DNA of 64,000 nt from Hypomesus transpacificus. Taxonomy: Eukaryota; Chordata; Actinopteri; Osmeriformes; Osmeridae. The stretch spans positions 6,402,091-6,466,090 of the forward strand of contig NC_061064.1 in the NCBI RefSeq assembly GCF_021917145.1, given 5' to 3'. The translations under genes were made by a program, and so were the position numbers. The notes under the pieces are model-generated. The model was given only the letters and a program-made list of their open reading frames with translations. It had not been told where the DNA came from and did not search any database. Positions 43,205 through 61,845 of the stretch are shown piece by piece (within the stretch, counting starts at the first letter, position 1; each line of letters opens with the position of its first letter).

Positions 43205-45836
43205 GGAGGAAGGTTAGCTACCTGGAGGCACACTGTAGCGCGAGGCGTTGGCGGTGTTGGGGTCGGGCTGGGGGGGAGGTCTTGCTCGGCTCCCTCGGGG
43301 AGAGCCTGTAGGGGGAGGCTGGCCGGCCGGCTTGGGCCTCCTGCTCCAGAGCCAGCTTCATGTCATAGGACATGTAGGGGAAGGGCTTCCCTGCAGCACA
43401 CAGGACACACGCATGAGAACACACGCAACACGCAACACGCATGCGGGAGGGGGGGGGGGGGGGGGGGGTGACACGCTCGCACGCATGAGAACATCGACAC
43501 ATGCGGAGGGGGGGGGGGGGGGGGGGATAACACACACAAACAGGAGGACAACATACACACACAGGAGGGGAAGTTAAAAATAAAACGGAGGTAAAAAATT
43601 GTAAAAAAGGACCGATTCCTCCCTAAGCCTCCCTCTATTCCAGCCACGTGTCAGCATCTAGGGAAGCCTCCGCAGTCAGCCTGCCTGCCAGGAGCCTGCC
43701 CTCCTCCTGGCACCCACACCAGGTGCTAAAAGCATCGGGTGTCCAATCAAGCACTATGCCCCCCCCCCCCCCTCCACCCCCTTCACACCTTAAACACATC
43801 ATGCCACGCGTGTCCTTTGAAGCGGAGAGGCTAGTCTGTCCTACTCTGTCTGTCAGCCCTGGGGAGGGGGAGGGGGGGGGGCGCCACACGTCGCTCCCTC
43901 AAGAGTCACAAGTACTAACTCCCAGCCCCCGTCGTCGTCGTCTCGATCAGAGCTCGGTGTTCACATCGGCGATGAAACAGGGTCAAGCTAACATCGTGTT
44001 CCTGTTTGGGCTCAGTCACACTCTGCAGCAGTGTGGACTCGCATCTCCGGTGTTTTTTGTTGCTGTTGTTGACGTTGAATGAAAACGAAGAGGCTCAGAA
44101 AAAAAAAAAAACTGACTATAAATAGCCAGCTGCTGGGTATACAGTGTGTGTGTGTGTGTGTTTGGTACCTTCCCGGTCCAGCACGGTGGGGCTGCGGGTG
44201 TGGAAGCGAGGCTCCTGCCTCTGCCGCTCCTCCTGGTGAGCCGACTCGTGAGCCGCCTTGATCTGGTGCTGGAACATGGCGAGCCCGCTGAGGGGCGTCA
44301 CCATGGGAACGCCGCCGGGGCTGAAGGGGCCCGGCACCTACGAGGGGAGGAGGGAGGGGTGAGACGCCTGGTCGAGCGGGACACGCGCGCGCACACACAC
44401 GCCATTGGGAACTAATGCCCCTTTCTACGGACACGGAATCACACGTGGTGGACGTGCAGGTCAGAATGAAGGTGTTTCTATTCTAGTGCAGGGTCTTTCA
44501 ACCACCCGGAGACACACAGTCAGAAGAGAACGGGGGGGGGGGGGGAAGACAGTATGGACCCGAAGCCGTGCACTTTTCAGACGTGTGGTCGGGATGAAAA
44601 CTTAGCGTGAATTAGCATGCCAATCTGATCCCCTCCAAACTGCATCCCGGTTACCTCCAATTCCAACCAGGGGAGAAAAACAGACAAGCTCGACAGAACG
44701 CAAGAAGATCTCCCACCCCCCCACCCCCAACAGCAGTCAACCACACCCCCCCCGTTGAAGCGACACACACAAATCTCAAACGCCGACACACAACATCGCA
44801 CAGCCCCCCCCCCCCCCCCCCCCCCCGCCCAACCACAAGGATTATTGGGGGGGGGCAACAACCTCAATCAAATTTTGCCCTGGCGGGGGCCAATCATTGA
44901 CGGGAATGGGGGGGGGGGGGGGGGGGGGGGGTAGGAGAAGGTGCACCGGCGCAGGGGACTCACTTGACGGGCCGGTGGGTCTAAATGAGCCATGCTTTCA
45001 CCCTGCTGCAGCCTGCCTCCGTGCTGCTCCGAATGGGCATATCTGATAGAAAAGTGGGGGTTGCTATACTGACTGACCATGGCTGGGATGTCAGCGGCGC
45101 GCTGCTGCAGCTGCTGCATGCTGAGGTGGGCCTGCTTGGCCGAGGACACCACCACTGAGCCTGGGGGGCTGAGGAGAGAAGGCTTGTCCATAGAGAACAG
45201 CCTGGGAGGGAGGGAGGTACAAACATGGTGAGTCAACCATCACTTACAGGACATGGTTTGGTGTTTTATGGGTTTTTTAAACCACTGTTGTTTGCTAGGT
45301 TTGTTGGGGTGAAAGTGTGCGTTGTGGGTAAGGGGGTGTGGCTTTCACTCACCCACGCCTCTCGGGCTCAGCGTCACCGTCCTCGTCGGCGCTGCACGTG
45401 GCGCTCGAGTCGTTGTCCGACGGGCTCTGCCCCTCGCCGTGCTCCCCCCCCCCGCCGGCCCCGCTGCCCGCCTTGTCGGCCTTCTCCTTGGCCTCGGGCT
45501 CCACCTTGACCTGCACCGGCGGGGCCGACATGTCTACGTCCTGGGGCTCGCTCTTGGGGTGCACCTGGCCCTCGTAGGCCGCCCGCGCCCTCTCCTCCTC
45601 CGGCCCGCCCTCGGGGCTCTTCTCCAGCTTGACGCGCAGCTCGCCGTAAGGGGCCTCCGGGGGGCCCTTCCCGTCCGACGCGGACGCCGCCGCCTGGCCC
45701 TTGTCCTGCTCCGAGCGCTGGGAGCCCTCGGAGGAGGCGCCGCTGCCGCCCTCGCCCCGCTGGGCGTCGCCCCCCTTGGACGGGTCGGCCTGGGACGGGG
45801 AGGGGGCGCTCTCCGTGTCGGAGCTGTGGTCTCCGC
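31949..45836 (-). CDS. ncor1: Nuclear receptor corepressor 1, C-terminal part (5' half missing)
   Basis: A nuclear scaffold that ties unliganded thyroid-hormone and retinoic-acid receptors to HDAC3 complexes. 28 exons (plus coordinates, last exon first): 31949-32145, 32255-32428, 32784-32975, 33139-33192, 33396-33538, 33907-34050, 34230-34456, 34552-34706, 35342-35470, 35595-36050, 36211-36352, 36457-36684, 37018-37167, 37684-37896, 38120-38341, 38734-39073, 39223-39485, 39721-39804, 40201-40323, 40559-40724, 40928-41025, 41439-41528, 41680-41794, 41916-42082, 43222-43390, 44169-44337, 44964-45201, 45353-45836. Phases agree throughout except for one extra base in each of two exons (36000-36002, 43270-43276). 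About 1,775 residues are covered, from the acidic [13 protein letters not shown] region to the terminus [10 protein letters not shown], which with WEREP favours ncor1 over ncor2. Three CoRNR boxes and repeated GSIxxGTP motifs are present. The deacetylase-activating and SANT domains are absent and would lie beyond the gap. Confidence 0.96.
32536..32731 (-). repeat. tRNA-derived SINE, near full length
   Basis: Read on the minus strand it has a tRNA-like head (GGGAGTCAGGTGGCTGAG, A-box-like; GTTCGATTCC, B-box), a central GGCAAGGCACTTCACCCTAC and a LINE-like tail (CTCTGGATAAGAGTGTCTGC) ending ATGTAAATGTAA. It lies in a ncor1 intron in the same orientation as the gene. Confidence 0.85.
32896..32922 (-). 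other. ncor1: ncor1 CoRNR box N1 (LEDIIRKAL)
   Basis: The nine codons spell LEDIIRKAL, the receptor-interaction motif closest to the C terminus of NCOR1. It fits the extended L-x-x-I-I-x-x-x-L helix that binds unliganded receptors. Confidence 0.9.
34436..34569 (-). other. ncor1: ncor1 CoRNR box N2, split by an intron
   Basis: LADHIS at the end of exon 34552-34706 joins HIITQDF at the start of exon 34230-34456. This gives LADHISHIITQDF, the middle receptor-interaction motif. Confidence 0.88.
35650..35685 (-). other. ncor1: ncor1 CoRNR box N3 ([11 protein letters not shown])
   Basis: The codons spell [12 protein letters not shown], the third interaction motif of NCOR1, which favours thyroid hormone receptor in mammals. 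It is followed by the conserved [18 protein letters not shown]. Confidence 0.9.
36510..36640 (-). repeat. ncor1: Coding repeat: Glu/His/Arg tract in ncor1
   Basis: Within exon 36457-36684, repeats of the EHRERE type fill about 45 residues between the ATMERERE start and the AVAAASDYM end. Mammalian NCOR1 has a shorter ERERE tract here (recollection). Confidence 0.85.
39508..39609 (+). repeat. SINE with tRNA-like head only
   Basis: GGGAGTCAGGTGGCTGAGCG gives the A-box region and GGTTCAATTCC the B-box. The middle is deleted and it ends TGTAAATGTAAATGAC. Same family as 32536-32731, in a ncor1 intron, opposite to the gene. Confidence 0.8.
39857..40198. repeat. CAGA microsatellite, about 340 bp
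   Basis: Long CAGA array with CACA and AAGA interruptions, filling most of the ncor1 intron between exons 39721-39804 and 40201-40323 and stopping two bases before the splice donor of the latter. It creates long spurious Cys/Leu/Ser and Asp/Arg/Gln ORFs. Confidence 0.95.
40731..40810. repeat. GA microsatellite
   Basis: About 80 bases of AG repeats. In ncor1 sense it is a CT tract that ends 6 bases before exon 40559-40724, so it forms its polypyrimidine tract. Confidence 0.95.
42425..43160. other. ncor1: ncor1 intron with GGGA-rich and CCAA-rich DNA
   Basis: Part of the intron 42083-43221. It holds a GGGA-rich direct repeat (ggagggagggctggtg, about 42490-42550) and a CCAA-rich stretch (about 42900-42980). 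No exon is seen. Confidence 0.6.
43159..43201. repeat. Poly-G tract (sense poly-C), 43 bases
   Basis: The longest homopolymer in the window. In ncor1 sense it is a C run starting 20 bases after the splice donor of exon 43222-43390. The assembled length is unreliable. Confidence 0.95.
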
Positions 45837-47103
45837 CTGAAGGGGCACAGCAGAGGGACACCCGGGGGTGAACAACCGACGCACGCGAAACATCGACCAT
45901 GCAGGGTTTTTTTTTAAGGGCTACTACCTGCAAAAGGAGACCCCCAAAATGGCTTCTCGACGGCGATATGTTTTTTTTTTGAGCTGCTATGTGGGTATAC
46001 TGCACAACTGTTGAGACTGGGGCCTGTTTGCATAGTCCGCAGCTGTTGCCATGGAGACTGGCATAAAACGGTGAACAATGAAAACTTTGCAAAGTCTCTT
46101 CCCGCTACGTGTATCAATGCCAGCGTGCAACTGACAGAGTTGAAAAATGTTTTTCAGGAGCTGAAAGTGAATTCAATTCACTCCGCGAAGGTCAAGTTAG
46201 GACAAGCGAACAATGGGAAACGTGTCTGCCTGCAAACGACTCTTCGGCCGCGACAACCTTCCCCTTGAACACCCCCCCCCCCCCCCCCGGCCGCCTACGT
46301 GCCACGCCGGGCCGAGCGATAGAAAGACCTTGGGGGGGGGGGGGGGGGAGAGGACATTTGGATTTCCTTGAGAGGCACGGAGGGAAAAAACGTGCGAAAA
46401 CAGCCCCGTTTCCTGTGAGCTCCCTCGGCAGGCACGATCCATCTCAATCTGAAGTGATCCGTCGCTGGGATGAGAGGACGCCCACCCTGCTCGCTGACAA
46501 GATCATTTGACGCCTTCGCCAACGATCCCCCCCCCTCCTCCCTCCATCCCTCCCCCCCTCCCTCCCCCCCGGGCCACCTGCTTCAGATCATGTTGCAGTG
46601 CCGACTTGTCCCCCCCCGGCCCGGGTCACGGAGGAGAGGGCTGAGCCAATGAGGAGAGAAGCCTCTCCACAACGATGCGCCCTCCGGCCCGGGGGTGAGG
46701 CCGACACACCTGGCCTCACCGCGGCACAGACCGGGCCTCCAGGGCACAGGGAGAACACGGCCACAACGCCGTGTGGGCGAGAGAGAGAGGGGGCTAGGGA
46801 GAGAGAGGGCTAGGGAGAGAGAGGGCTAGGGAGAGAGAAGGGTAGGGAGAGAGGACTTTGGAGAGACAAGATTGGAGAGACAAGATTGGAGAGACAAGAA
46901 AGAGGGAGAGGAGAGGGAAAAAAAAGTACGGCGAGAGAGAGAAAGAGAAAAAGAGAGGCGAGAGAGGAGAGAGACAGATAAAGTGAGGAAAGTAAGGAGG
47001 GAGCGAGAGAGAGAGAGAGAGAGAAAGAGAGGAGAGAAAGAGAAAAAGAGAGGAGAGAGACAGAGTGACAGAGAAAGAGAGACAGAGAGACAGAGAGAGA
47101 GAC

Positions 47104-47148
<45 letters not shown>

Positions 47149-47149
47149 A

Positions 47150-47196
<47 letters not shown>

Positions 47197-47350
47197 CAGA
47201 GAAAAAGCGAGAGGAGAGAGAGAGAGGAGAGACAGGGGAGACAGCCGGATCAAACGAGTGCACCAGTACACTGTGCTCCATCCAGCACGCTATCTTGAGT
47301 CTTCAAAGCCAAGGAACAGTTACATAACTGTGGCCCCAGACGTCGGAATT
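45837..47350. other. ncor1: ncor1 intron running into the assembly gap
   Basis: No exon is recognised on the minus strand upstream of 45836. From about 46781 to 47236 the DNA is GA-rich low complexity, with CC/GG runs before it. The next upstream ncor1 exon must lie in or beyond the gap. Confidence 0.7.
46781..47236. repeat. GA-rich low-complexity tract, about 455 bp
   Basis: Variable GAGA, GACA and GAAA repeats up to about 115 bases before the N block. Such DNA often breaks assemblies and may be why the gap is here. Confidence 0.95.
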
Positions 47351-47450
47351 NNNNNNNNNNNNNNNNNNNNNNNNNNNNNNNNNNNNNNNNNNNNNNNNNN
47401 NNNNNNNNNNNNNNNNNNNNNNNNNNNNNNNNNNNNNNNNNNNNNNNNNN
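47351..47450. other. Assembly gap, 100 N
   Basis: Exactly 100 N, a common placeholder for a gap of unknown size. The ncor1 5' half (to its right on the minus strand) and the stk32a 5' half (to its left on the plus strand) are both missing here. Confidence 0.99.
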
Positions 47451-53838
<6,388 letters not shown>

Positions 53839-56800
53839 GACCTGTGGCACGACCTTCTCCTCTACCCCCACACACACACGCACACACACACACAAACACA
53901 GCTTCACCCTGGTTACAGCTTGTAGATCACACACTCCCATGTTCACCTGCACTGACACAGAGAACCACCTTAAAGCTGCACACTCACGTACACACATGCA
54001 TGAATACACGCACACATACCTACAATTACCTCACGCCCGCTCTGACCCTTAGAGCTCATAGGCTGCAGAGTGACTGACATCTGGATCGGCCAACCAGACC
54101 CTGGCTCCCTCCAACCCTGCGCCCCAGACGAGACTCTCCCATTAGCCATCCCTCTTTGCCCTGCCTTGACCTGGTGCGCCATGGTCCTCTGGAACTCCAC
54201 TTACAGTAAACAGTCAAACAGGAAATAACTTCTCTGACACCCCAGCTATGGCAGGAAACAGCCACCATGCTGGCTCGCTCGCAACAGGAAATGAAGCTGG
54301 ATGCTGAGGAAAAATAAGACTACAATGTCACGCGGCACGCGAATGGATGAGTATTTTGGGTGACACGAAACTAAATTAGAGATGAGATAAAATGTTAACG
54401 GCCTTTGTTTAAAACACAGCAATCACAGAGTCCTCTGCAGCGAAATAAGGGTTCACCTGTCGGCTTGAGCTTGACGGCTCAGACGTTTGTTTAATGCGTT
54501 AATGCTCTCTGCTTTTGGGTACCAGAGACATTGTGAACATTTGGATTTATTAAAGAAACAGTTCAACCAGCTACGGATGCAGGCAAAGCTGTCCTGTGAG
54601 ATTCACTCAGGACTCCACTCAGAGGATGGGTTCCGGTTCCGTGAGCTTTCGGTTGAAGTCGGTATTCCTGAGATTAGGGACGAGAGTTCTGGCTGGGTCA
54701 ATTTGATTTCAGTTTACTGCTCTAAAATGGCGTGAACTTCCTGAGTGAACTTGCTGTGGACAATAGCCTTTATCCCTAACTGGTTTGATGTGAGCCTCGA
54801 AAAGACAAAAAATACTTTGGAGACAGGTAGATACATTAGGTAGATAGCTGTGTAGCATCTGTTCTTCACAGAAACTTGCTTTTGCACACGCTTCCTCATG
54901 GATTATAGCATTTGTGTACAGAGGAGGAGTTTACTAAAGCTGTGAGTGAATCTTTCATCTCAAAAGACAGAACGTCGGCCTCATCCATACTTTCAAAATA
55001 AGAGTCTGTTTCAGTTCTGGACGAGGCTGCTTCTGGGTTTGGAGCTTGAATGTGATATGTATCAATAATTTGATAATGTTTCTAGGAGGGTGCCTTAGAC
55101 CTTATATATGGCACACTGTAAGAAGATTATAGCAGGTTATAGACATTGATGTTTCTAGAATTCAAACTGAAGGATTTCCACATTCTCAAGTTTATCCCGT
55201 GCTTATACTATTGTTTTTGCCATATTTGGATAGTCAATTCTCGCTTTACCGCTTGATCAACAATTTCAAATTTGAATTCAGCCACATATCGATTTCCTGT
55301 ATAAGCACTTTTTAAACCACTGTGGATACAAACATGTTTGAATTCCTTTTTAGCTCCGGCTGCAAAGTGATTTCACGACCACGGGGGAGTGCCCGGAGTC
55401 GTTCTGTGCGAGTCGTAGCGTTTCTTACGTGTGTTTAATTGTCATTCGTCGTCACTGTGTTTGTCGTACGTGAACGTGGTGGAGCAGCGATTATAAAAGG
55501 TGTGCCTTAAACCGATTCTCTGGATCCGGCCTCACCACTGCTTGTGCTTTAACGATAGGGGGGTGCTTTGGAGTAGGAACTGGGGATCTGGTCTGAGGAA
55601 AGAACTAGAGAGCCCGTAAAACAAAGAGCCCATTTTTCACAGGTGTTCCCCGTTTCAGGCAACGTGTGCTTTCAGCCCGATGGCTCCTAAGTGGCTTTAG
55701 CAGTCGGGAGCCATTGATTGATACGGAACGAAATTGGTTATGCTCCCCTCCTACGGTGCAGGATGCTTGTGGCCCCTGGCAGCGGCACAACGCTTTCGAG
55801 ACGCAGACGGCCTGTTCCAGCTGGCCTCCTCGGTGTTGACACACAAGCGGGACCCAGCAGGGGACGGAAGTCGGACCTGATTGGAGGACGTCGAGAAGCG
55901 ACCAATCACAGTCCTGAGAGGATGTCACAGGGAGAAGCACTCCCGGCACCCGTGTGTCCTTCAAGCTCGGCAGATGAAACTGTAGATAATCCAGCCATGC
56001 CTTCAGGACCTTAGGAGGGGAGATAGCGTGGGTAGACGGGAGATGAGAGAGGAGAGTTGGAATGGGAAAGACAAGTGTTTTTTTTTTCCTTCTCTGGAAC
56101 CTTGGATGCTGTTTAATCATAGAGATAACCCTGCACATTGGTTTGTTTTTATTATCTGCAGGAAACTCCAGAGACGACACTAGAATACAGAACACTAGAA
56201 TCCATGCTTGCTGTGTGAGGGTCCATTGTGTTCTACGATGACACACTGCCATCTAGTGGTTTTGATCGGTAGTACTCCTGCGTGGTTAAAATAGTTTACC
56301 TTGGCTCGAAGGGCAGCTTTCATCCTAGTCAGTGGCACGCAAGTGAACACGAGAAAGTTGTTCGACAGTGATGTGAAAATTAATAACGGTGTTTACAAAA
56401 GCCCTTTCACATGTATTTATTTATGTCTGTGCTGATCCAATAATCTATTTCATTAAACTTGAAGATAAAAACGCGTCCATGCTTGCATTTGTTTGATGTG
56501 AATATTTTGAACTGTGTCCCACATGCTATTGAAAACATGCTACACAGTACACACAGAGCCTAATGAACACTGTGAAAGACTTGTCCTAAATGTAAACTCC
56601 CACTGGGTGTATGCTGAACAAACGGGCTCTGGGGAGCACTCTAGAATAGACTATGTTTAGCCTCCCTGACTAGAACATCAATTGTAGGCTTGACCAAACA
56701 GGAAGCCAACATTCGGCCAGATTCGTTTGTCTACTGTATTTTTATGGGAGGGTTTGGTTGGCCACCCACCATCCAAATTTGGTGCCTGGGTTTGTTTTAA

Positions 56801-57590
56801 GACACCCGAATAGGGAGCTTCGAAAAACAAACTGAGGTGAATCATTTCTGCCTCGGTTTCTTCAGAAGCCATGAGTCTTTCAGAGCTGCATTGGTGAACT
56901 TTCATCTTGCAGCAAGTCTCATAATGAGGTTGTGTTTGGAGCGCAGATCATTTGGGACAACGGCCAAAGACTTGAGTCAGCGGATCATTATCTCCTTTCC
57001 CCTACTATCTTTCATAATGATGAGATATATGACCGTATAAGGTAACAGTGGGCCAAATACGACCGTGTGCTGTATACTGTTACAGGATTTTGTCTTAGTG
57101 TGACGTTCTTGGAACAGGGCCTGTGACAATGCTGTATATGGATGGGTTCAACCCAGTTGAATCTTGAATGATATCCTAATTACCATGGAATCAGGAATCC
57201 ACCCATTGGATTACGCATCAATCTTTTATCTCTCTTTATTTCGCTCTCTCCTTGAAACCCTCTCTCTTTCGACCCCACTCTTTCAGTCCCATTCTCCCCC
57301 TGCTCACGGGGGGGGACATTAACCGTTAATGCAGCATCAGCCCCCTGACACGCGTCATATGGTTTTGCGCTCACTGCAGCATGCAGCTCGGAGGGAAGAG
57401 GCACTTCAGCCGGTCGGGCCATCTCTCTTCCACGACTTCACCTTCAGCAGCTAACCTGGGAGTCCGGTCCCCGAGATTTACAAGGCTGCAAGAGACACCG
57501 ACAGAATCGCAACGGCCTTAGGGATTTTCGGCTCTAAAGATCTCTTCTTCCTCTCTCGCTCGTGTGTGAAATCCCCCCCCCACCCCCCCC

Positions 57591-57639
<49 letters not shown>

Positions 57640-58327
57640 ACACACACCAACACACCCGCACACACACACGTCGCAGACCTTCTATTGTTCAGGAGAAGTA
57701 AAAACAGAGCATAACCTAGTGACAGCTTCATTACCTCAGGAGGGTTTATGTGTGCTCTGTCAGGAAGTCCTGGGCTCCTCCAAAGCTTCCTTCAGTAGGA
57801 AAATGCTGACTTTCGTCTCTCCACTGCAGACAGAGCCTTTATTTTATGACGGCAATCTTCACAGTCTGCCATCATAGCCATTTTGAAAGGGAAATGCTTA
57901 CACTCTGTAAAACATGCAACGATTTAAAAGGAGTGCCGTTATGCAGCATAGATTGTGGAAATTGGATTTTCCACGGACATTTATGTAAGAGGAGAGTAGC
58001 ATCCTTCAATTCTATCTCTTCCCGTGAACCTGTCCTTACAATACACCCCAATACTACTGCATAGGGTGTCAGATAATGCTAGAACTCAAATAAATCAAGT
58101 CTTGGTATACTTTTTGAATGTGCCCCACCCTAACCTGACTTTTAACCCTACTCTGAGCAAAATCCCAACCCTTGGTATCTGACTATGCTAATATTCTCCA
58201 ACAGGCACTTCAAGTTTTATAACCCTCTATTGAATACTAGTCTTACATCACCCATGTCAAATCTGCTCTCTATGCTTCAACATCCAAACGTCAAACACAG
58301 GAGACATCCGCTTAGTTGCAACTCATG
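53839..58327. other. Intergenic region between stk32a and dpysl3 (tail to tail)
   Basis: Presumed stk32a 3' UTR followed by DNA without recognised genes. The longest ORF is 215 codons on the minus strand (55605-56252) with no family resemblance. A poly-C, CT and CA cluster lies at about 57569-57672. Confidence 0.5.
57569..57672. repeat. Poly-C, CT and CA low-complexity cluster
   Basis: C runs lead into a CT tract and then CACA-rich sequence. Confidence 0.9.
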
Positions 58328-58333
58328 TTTATT
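58328..58333 (-). terminator. Candidate poly(A) signal (AATAAA) of dpysl3
   Basis: AATAAA on the minus strand about 1.57 kb after the dpysl3 stop codon, a plausible 3' UTR length for the family. No transcript evidence. Confidence 0.35.
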
Positions 58334-59901
58334 CAGGAAACAATTCATCCCTCCACGACACCATGTTTTTGACCTGCCTTCTCTGGGTGTAGGTACAACA
58401 GTAAAAAAGGACATAAAAACAATAACAAAGACAGTCAAACCAACATAAATATAATAAAAACCACTTGGATTGATCCGATTCCACATTATCACGCAGTAAA
58501 ACCGCCTCCCAGCCACTCCCTCTTCCCCAGCTGTTTAGGACGGCAGAAAAAAAAACAAGCTTGGCCTTCCTCCGGGACACGTCCTCCTGCCCTCGGCCTC
58601 GTCTGAGAGAAAAGCCCAGACCAGAGGCATGGAACAGGAGTCTGACTTCACCGTGACATTGAGTGGTCAACCCAAGGGGAGTTAGGTCAGGTGTTACAGC
58701 AATGAGGGAACGCTCTATGAGGAGAAGTGACAATGACTCGGTACACCAATGTACTAGCACCCGCTTCGATAGCACGCTATGGTCTTTCTTTGCGCCTCAT
58801 GCGAAAGCCAACATTGTTAAGAGAGAGAGGGGGGGGGGGGGGGGGTAAAAATCTTAAACCAGAGGTGAAGAACAGTTATTTCAAAGCAGGTAGAGTTACT
58901 CGATATTTGTTTCTTTTTTTTGTTCCGTTTTTTTGTCATGTGTTCCTGTTCACAAAGCTCATGCTGTTCGTTTCATGGTCCAGGTCATGAAAGCCGAGCT
59001 TGGTTTTATATCTTGTGAAAGAATTTGACAACTCTTCCTTTCCCCATAGATGGTTCGCTAAAAGGAATGACGGGAGCAGGCTTAAAGCTTAAAGCAAAAA
59101 CAAGGGACGGTTTCTCACAACAGCCAAGATGGAGAGCAGGAATTCAAAAACAAAAACATGACAACCATTTCTATCAACATTTTCTCTTGCAAAATCTGTT
59201 AACCAGATGTGTGTTTTTTTGTGTTTTCATTTATTTCTTCTTTTTTTTTTTAGATCAATTACGCTATCAGTTTCTCCTGGACTAACTGGAGGCCAGGCAG
59301 GCAACAACATCATTCACAAAGCTACGTTACATCTACCATACTCACAATGCCACCTACATGTAATGGATGGTACTGCATGTTATTACATTGCTAAGCAAAC
59401 TATTACTTTTTTTGCAGACTAGTATTCATAAGGGTGACATTGAAAGCCAGACATGATGAAAGAACCAAAGCATTTTTCTTAGATGAGCAGTATTACTTTT
59501 CCCTTAGAGGAGGTACTTTGAATGAGGTGGCTATCATATTTTTATTTTCGAGGAGTGATTTTTGTGCCAAAACAAGTGATGTGTCTCATAGTATAAATGT
59601 AACGTGGATTTACCAACAGGACATTCTGTTTATAATACTGTACTTGGGGACGGATATAGTATGTGCTTGCCCATGAAATTCCAGGGCATGTCGTGGGAGT
59701 TATTCTGTCGTGACCTTGACCCTCCCTAAGTGGAGAAATACTGCGCTGCTAGAAATCAAAACAAGGTAGCATTGTGACAGGTAAGGCATGAGGATTCAGT
59801 GTTTTGCTCAAACGTTTTAACTTTTTAACTAATCATGTCTCCTCCTCCTCTCTCCCAGTGGCTGTCGTCGTGGTCTGGAGCTCTTCCCCCTCCGCAGCGC
59901 T
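58334..59901 (-). other. dpysl3: Probable dpysl3 3' UTR
   Basis: Non-coding sequence directly after the dpysl3 stop, up to the candidate poly(A) signal. It holds a poly-G run (about 58829-58846). ORFs here are short and unrelated to known proteins. Confidence 0.45.
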
Positions 59902-60681
59902 TTAGCTGAGGGACGTGATGTTGGAGCGGCCACCAGGGGGCACTACGATGCGGCGTCCCGCTGGCCTGATGGGAATGTCGTCTGGTATGGGGGGGCCTGG
60001 GGGACATAAGCAGGGACCGGGAGGGTTAGGATGGTTGTATACTATGTCTGTACTGTGCGTCCTCTCTGGTCAGACAAGTGGTCTGGCCAGAGAAACCGTC
60101 TCGGCTTCACAACCACCCGACAACTTCCTGTCACAGAGCTCGCGTCATTCGGCAAGTGCGGTTGGGGGGACAGCTGTCCTTCTGTGTGTTTGTGTTCTTG
60201 ACCTTCTTGACCTTTAGGAATAAATCCGCTTCCATGGTAATGGGATTATTGCTGGATTAAATTGACATATTGGTGCACAGATTGAATCGGACAGTCCTTA
60301 CTCTCTTTACATGAAGTCTGGTAACTTTTCCTCACTATCGTGTACTGAAGAAAACCGGTTGGGATGTGGAGCACCATTCGTCTCTCACCACGATCGACAC
60401 AGCCAAAGTTACTTCACTTTACAAGACCGACAAGTAAATCAACTGTTCACGTAATGTCTCCTGGATATAATGAAGAATAGACAGGAAACAGATTATGTAA
60501 CTGAATAAGACAAAAGTGTCTGAGTGTGTGTGTGTGTGTGCGCGCGCGCAAGTATGTGTGTGTGCGCATATATGTGTGTGTTTCAGAACACGGGCATGTG
60601 TGTGCTCCATCCCTTAAGGACCTGCAATCTCAGTAGCAGTGGAGCGGGATTATCTACAATGCCTGCGAGGTAAGAGAGGAG

Positions 60682-60722
<41 letters not shown>

Positions 60723-61805
60723 AGAGAGAGTGGACCTGGTCCAAACGAACCGAGGAGAGCCTGGGAACGCAAGGCTAAACGACCTCCCTCCAAGAGCCAC
60801 AGGGAGGGGGGAAATAGTTTCCAACGGAGGACACTTCTGCATCACACAGCAAGTATGCCAGTAAAGACATGTCTAACATGGGCTCTGTCATGACAGCTTA
60901 CAGATGTCCACCTCCCGTCACTTAGCGAGCTCCCATTGTGGAATGGATGAACAGTGTGGATAACGTTAGGCCGACTGTTGTTCTATCAGATCATTCGAGA
61001 CGCCTCATCACAACGAGGATGGCTCGGAGCCGGACCAGATGTCTGGGCTGAAATCTTAGAACCGGGCTTGGAAGCTCTAAACATCTTAGAGAGCCTTCTT
61101 AGGGTTCTGCTTCTCCGGCTTAGTTTCCACATCTTCTCCAGGGGGTTTGGATGATTGAACATGAAATACATAGGAATTGTAGACAGGAAAAACATTGACA
61201 GATAACCACCGTGACCCTGGACAGGAAGACACCGACATTCAAGGTCTAAGCCATAGACGGATATAAGGACTGTGTAAAAAACCCCGCCAGGGTAGTATTG
61301 TTAAACAAAACGCATGTCTTCAAGTGTGTGCCCTGTACTATAGCAGAACTGTGTCCTGATTTAGTATCAATGCATGAAATGCGATGATGGTTAATGATCC
61401 AGATTTCCTCCTTGACAACAAGCCTATTTGTTTTGTACACAAGCGAGGGGATCATCGGAATATATGTTGTGTGACTGGCTAAAGTCACATGGTGACACTA
61501 TTACTATGTGTGTGTGTGTCTGTGTGAGTGCATGTGTATCCTACCCTGGTATTTCCAACAGACAGGGTGAGAGAGAGGGAGGGAGATGAGAGGGGGGTGT
61601 ACGTACGGGGGGGGTGAAGAAACAGTTAGCTCACCGCGTTGTGCACCCGCTAAGCTAAAGCCAGAGTGGTGGAGGTTCCTCACGGGCTGTTTGGTCGGGG
61701 AGGTGCGGGCGGAGGCAGAGGGGGTTCCACCGCGAGACATGGGCGAGAACTCAGACACGGGCCCGTCGTACATGCCCCTGGGCACTGCCCGCAAGACTGC
61801 CAGCT

Positions 61806-61845
<40 letters not shown>

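Noticed and set aside
31949..45836. Assignment of the corepressor to ncor2 (SMRT)
   Set aside because: The terminus [10 protein letters not shown], the NPLTMRML and FPYNP block and the many GSIxxGTP segments fit NCOR1 better.
46810..47327. 150-codon Ser/Leu and Glu/Arg ORFs before the gap
   Set aside because: Pure GA-repeat translation with no non-repeat core.
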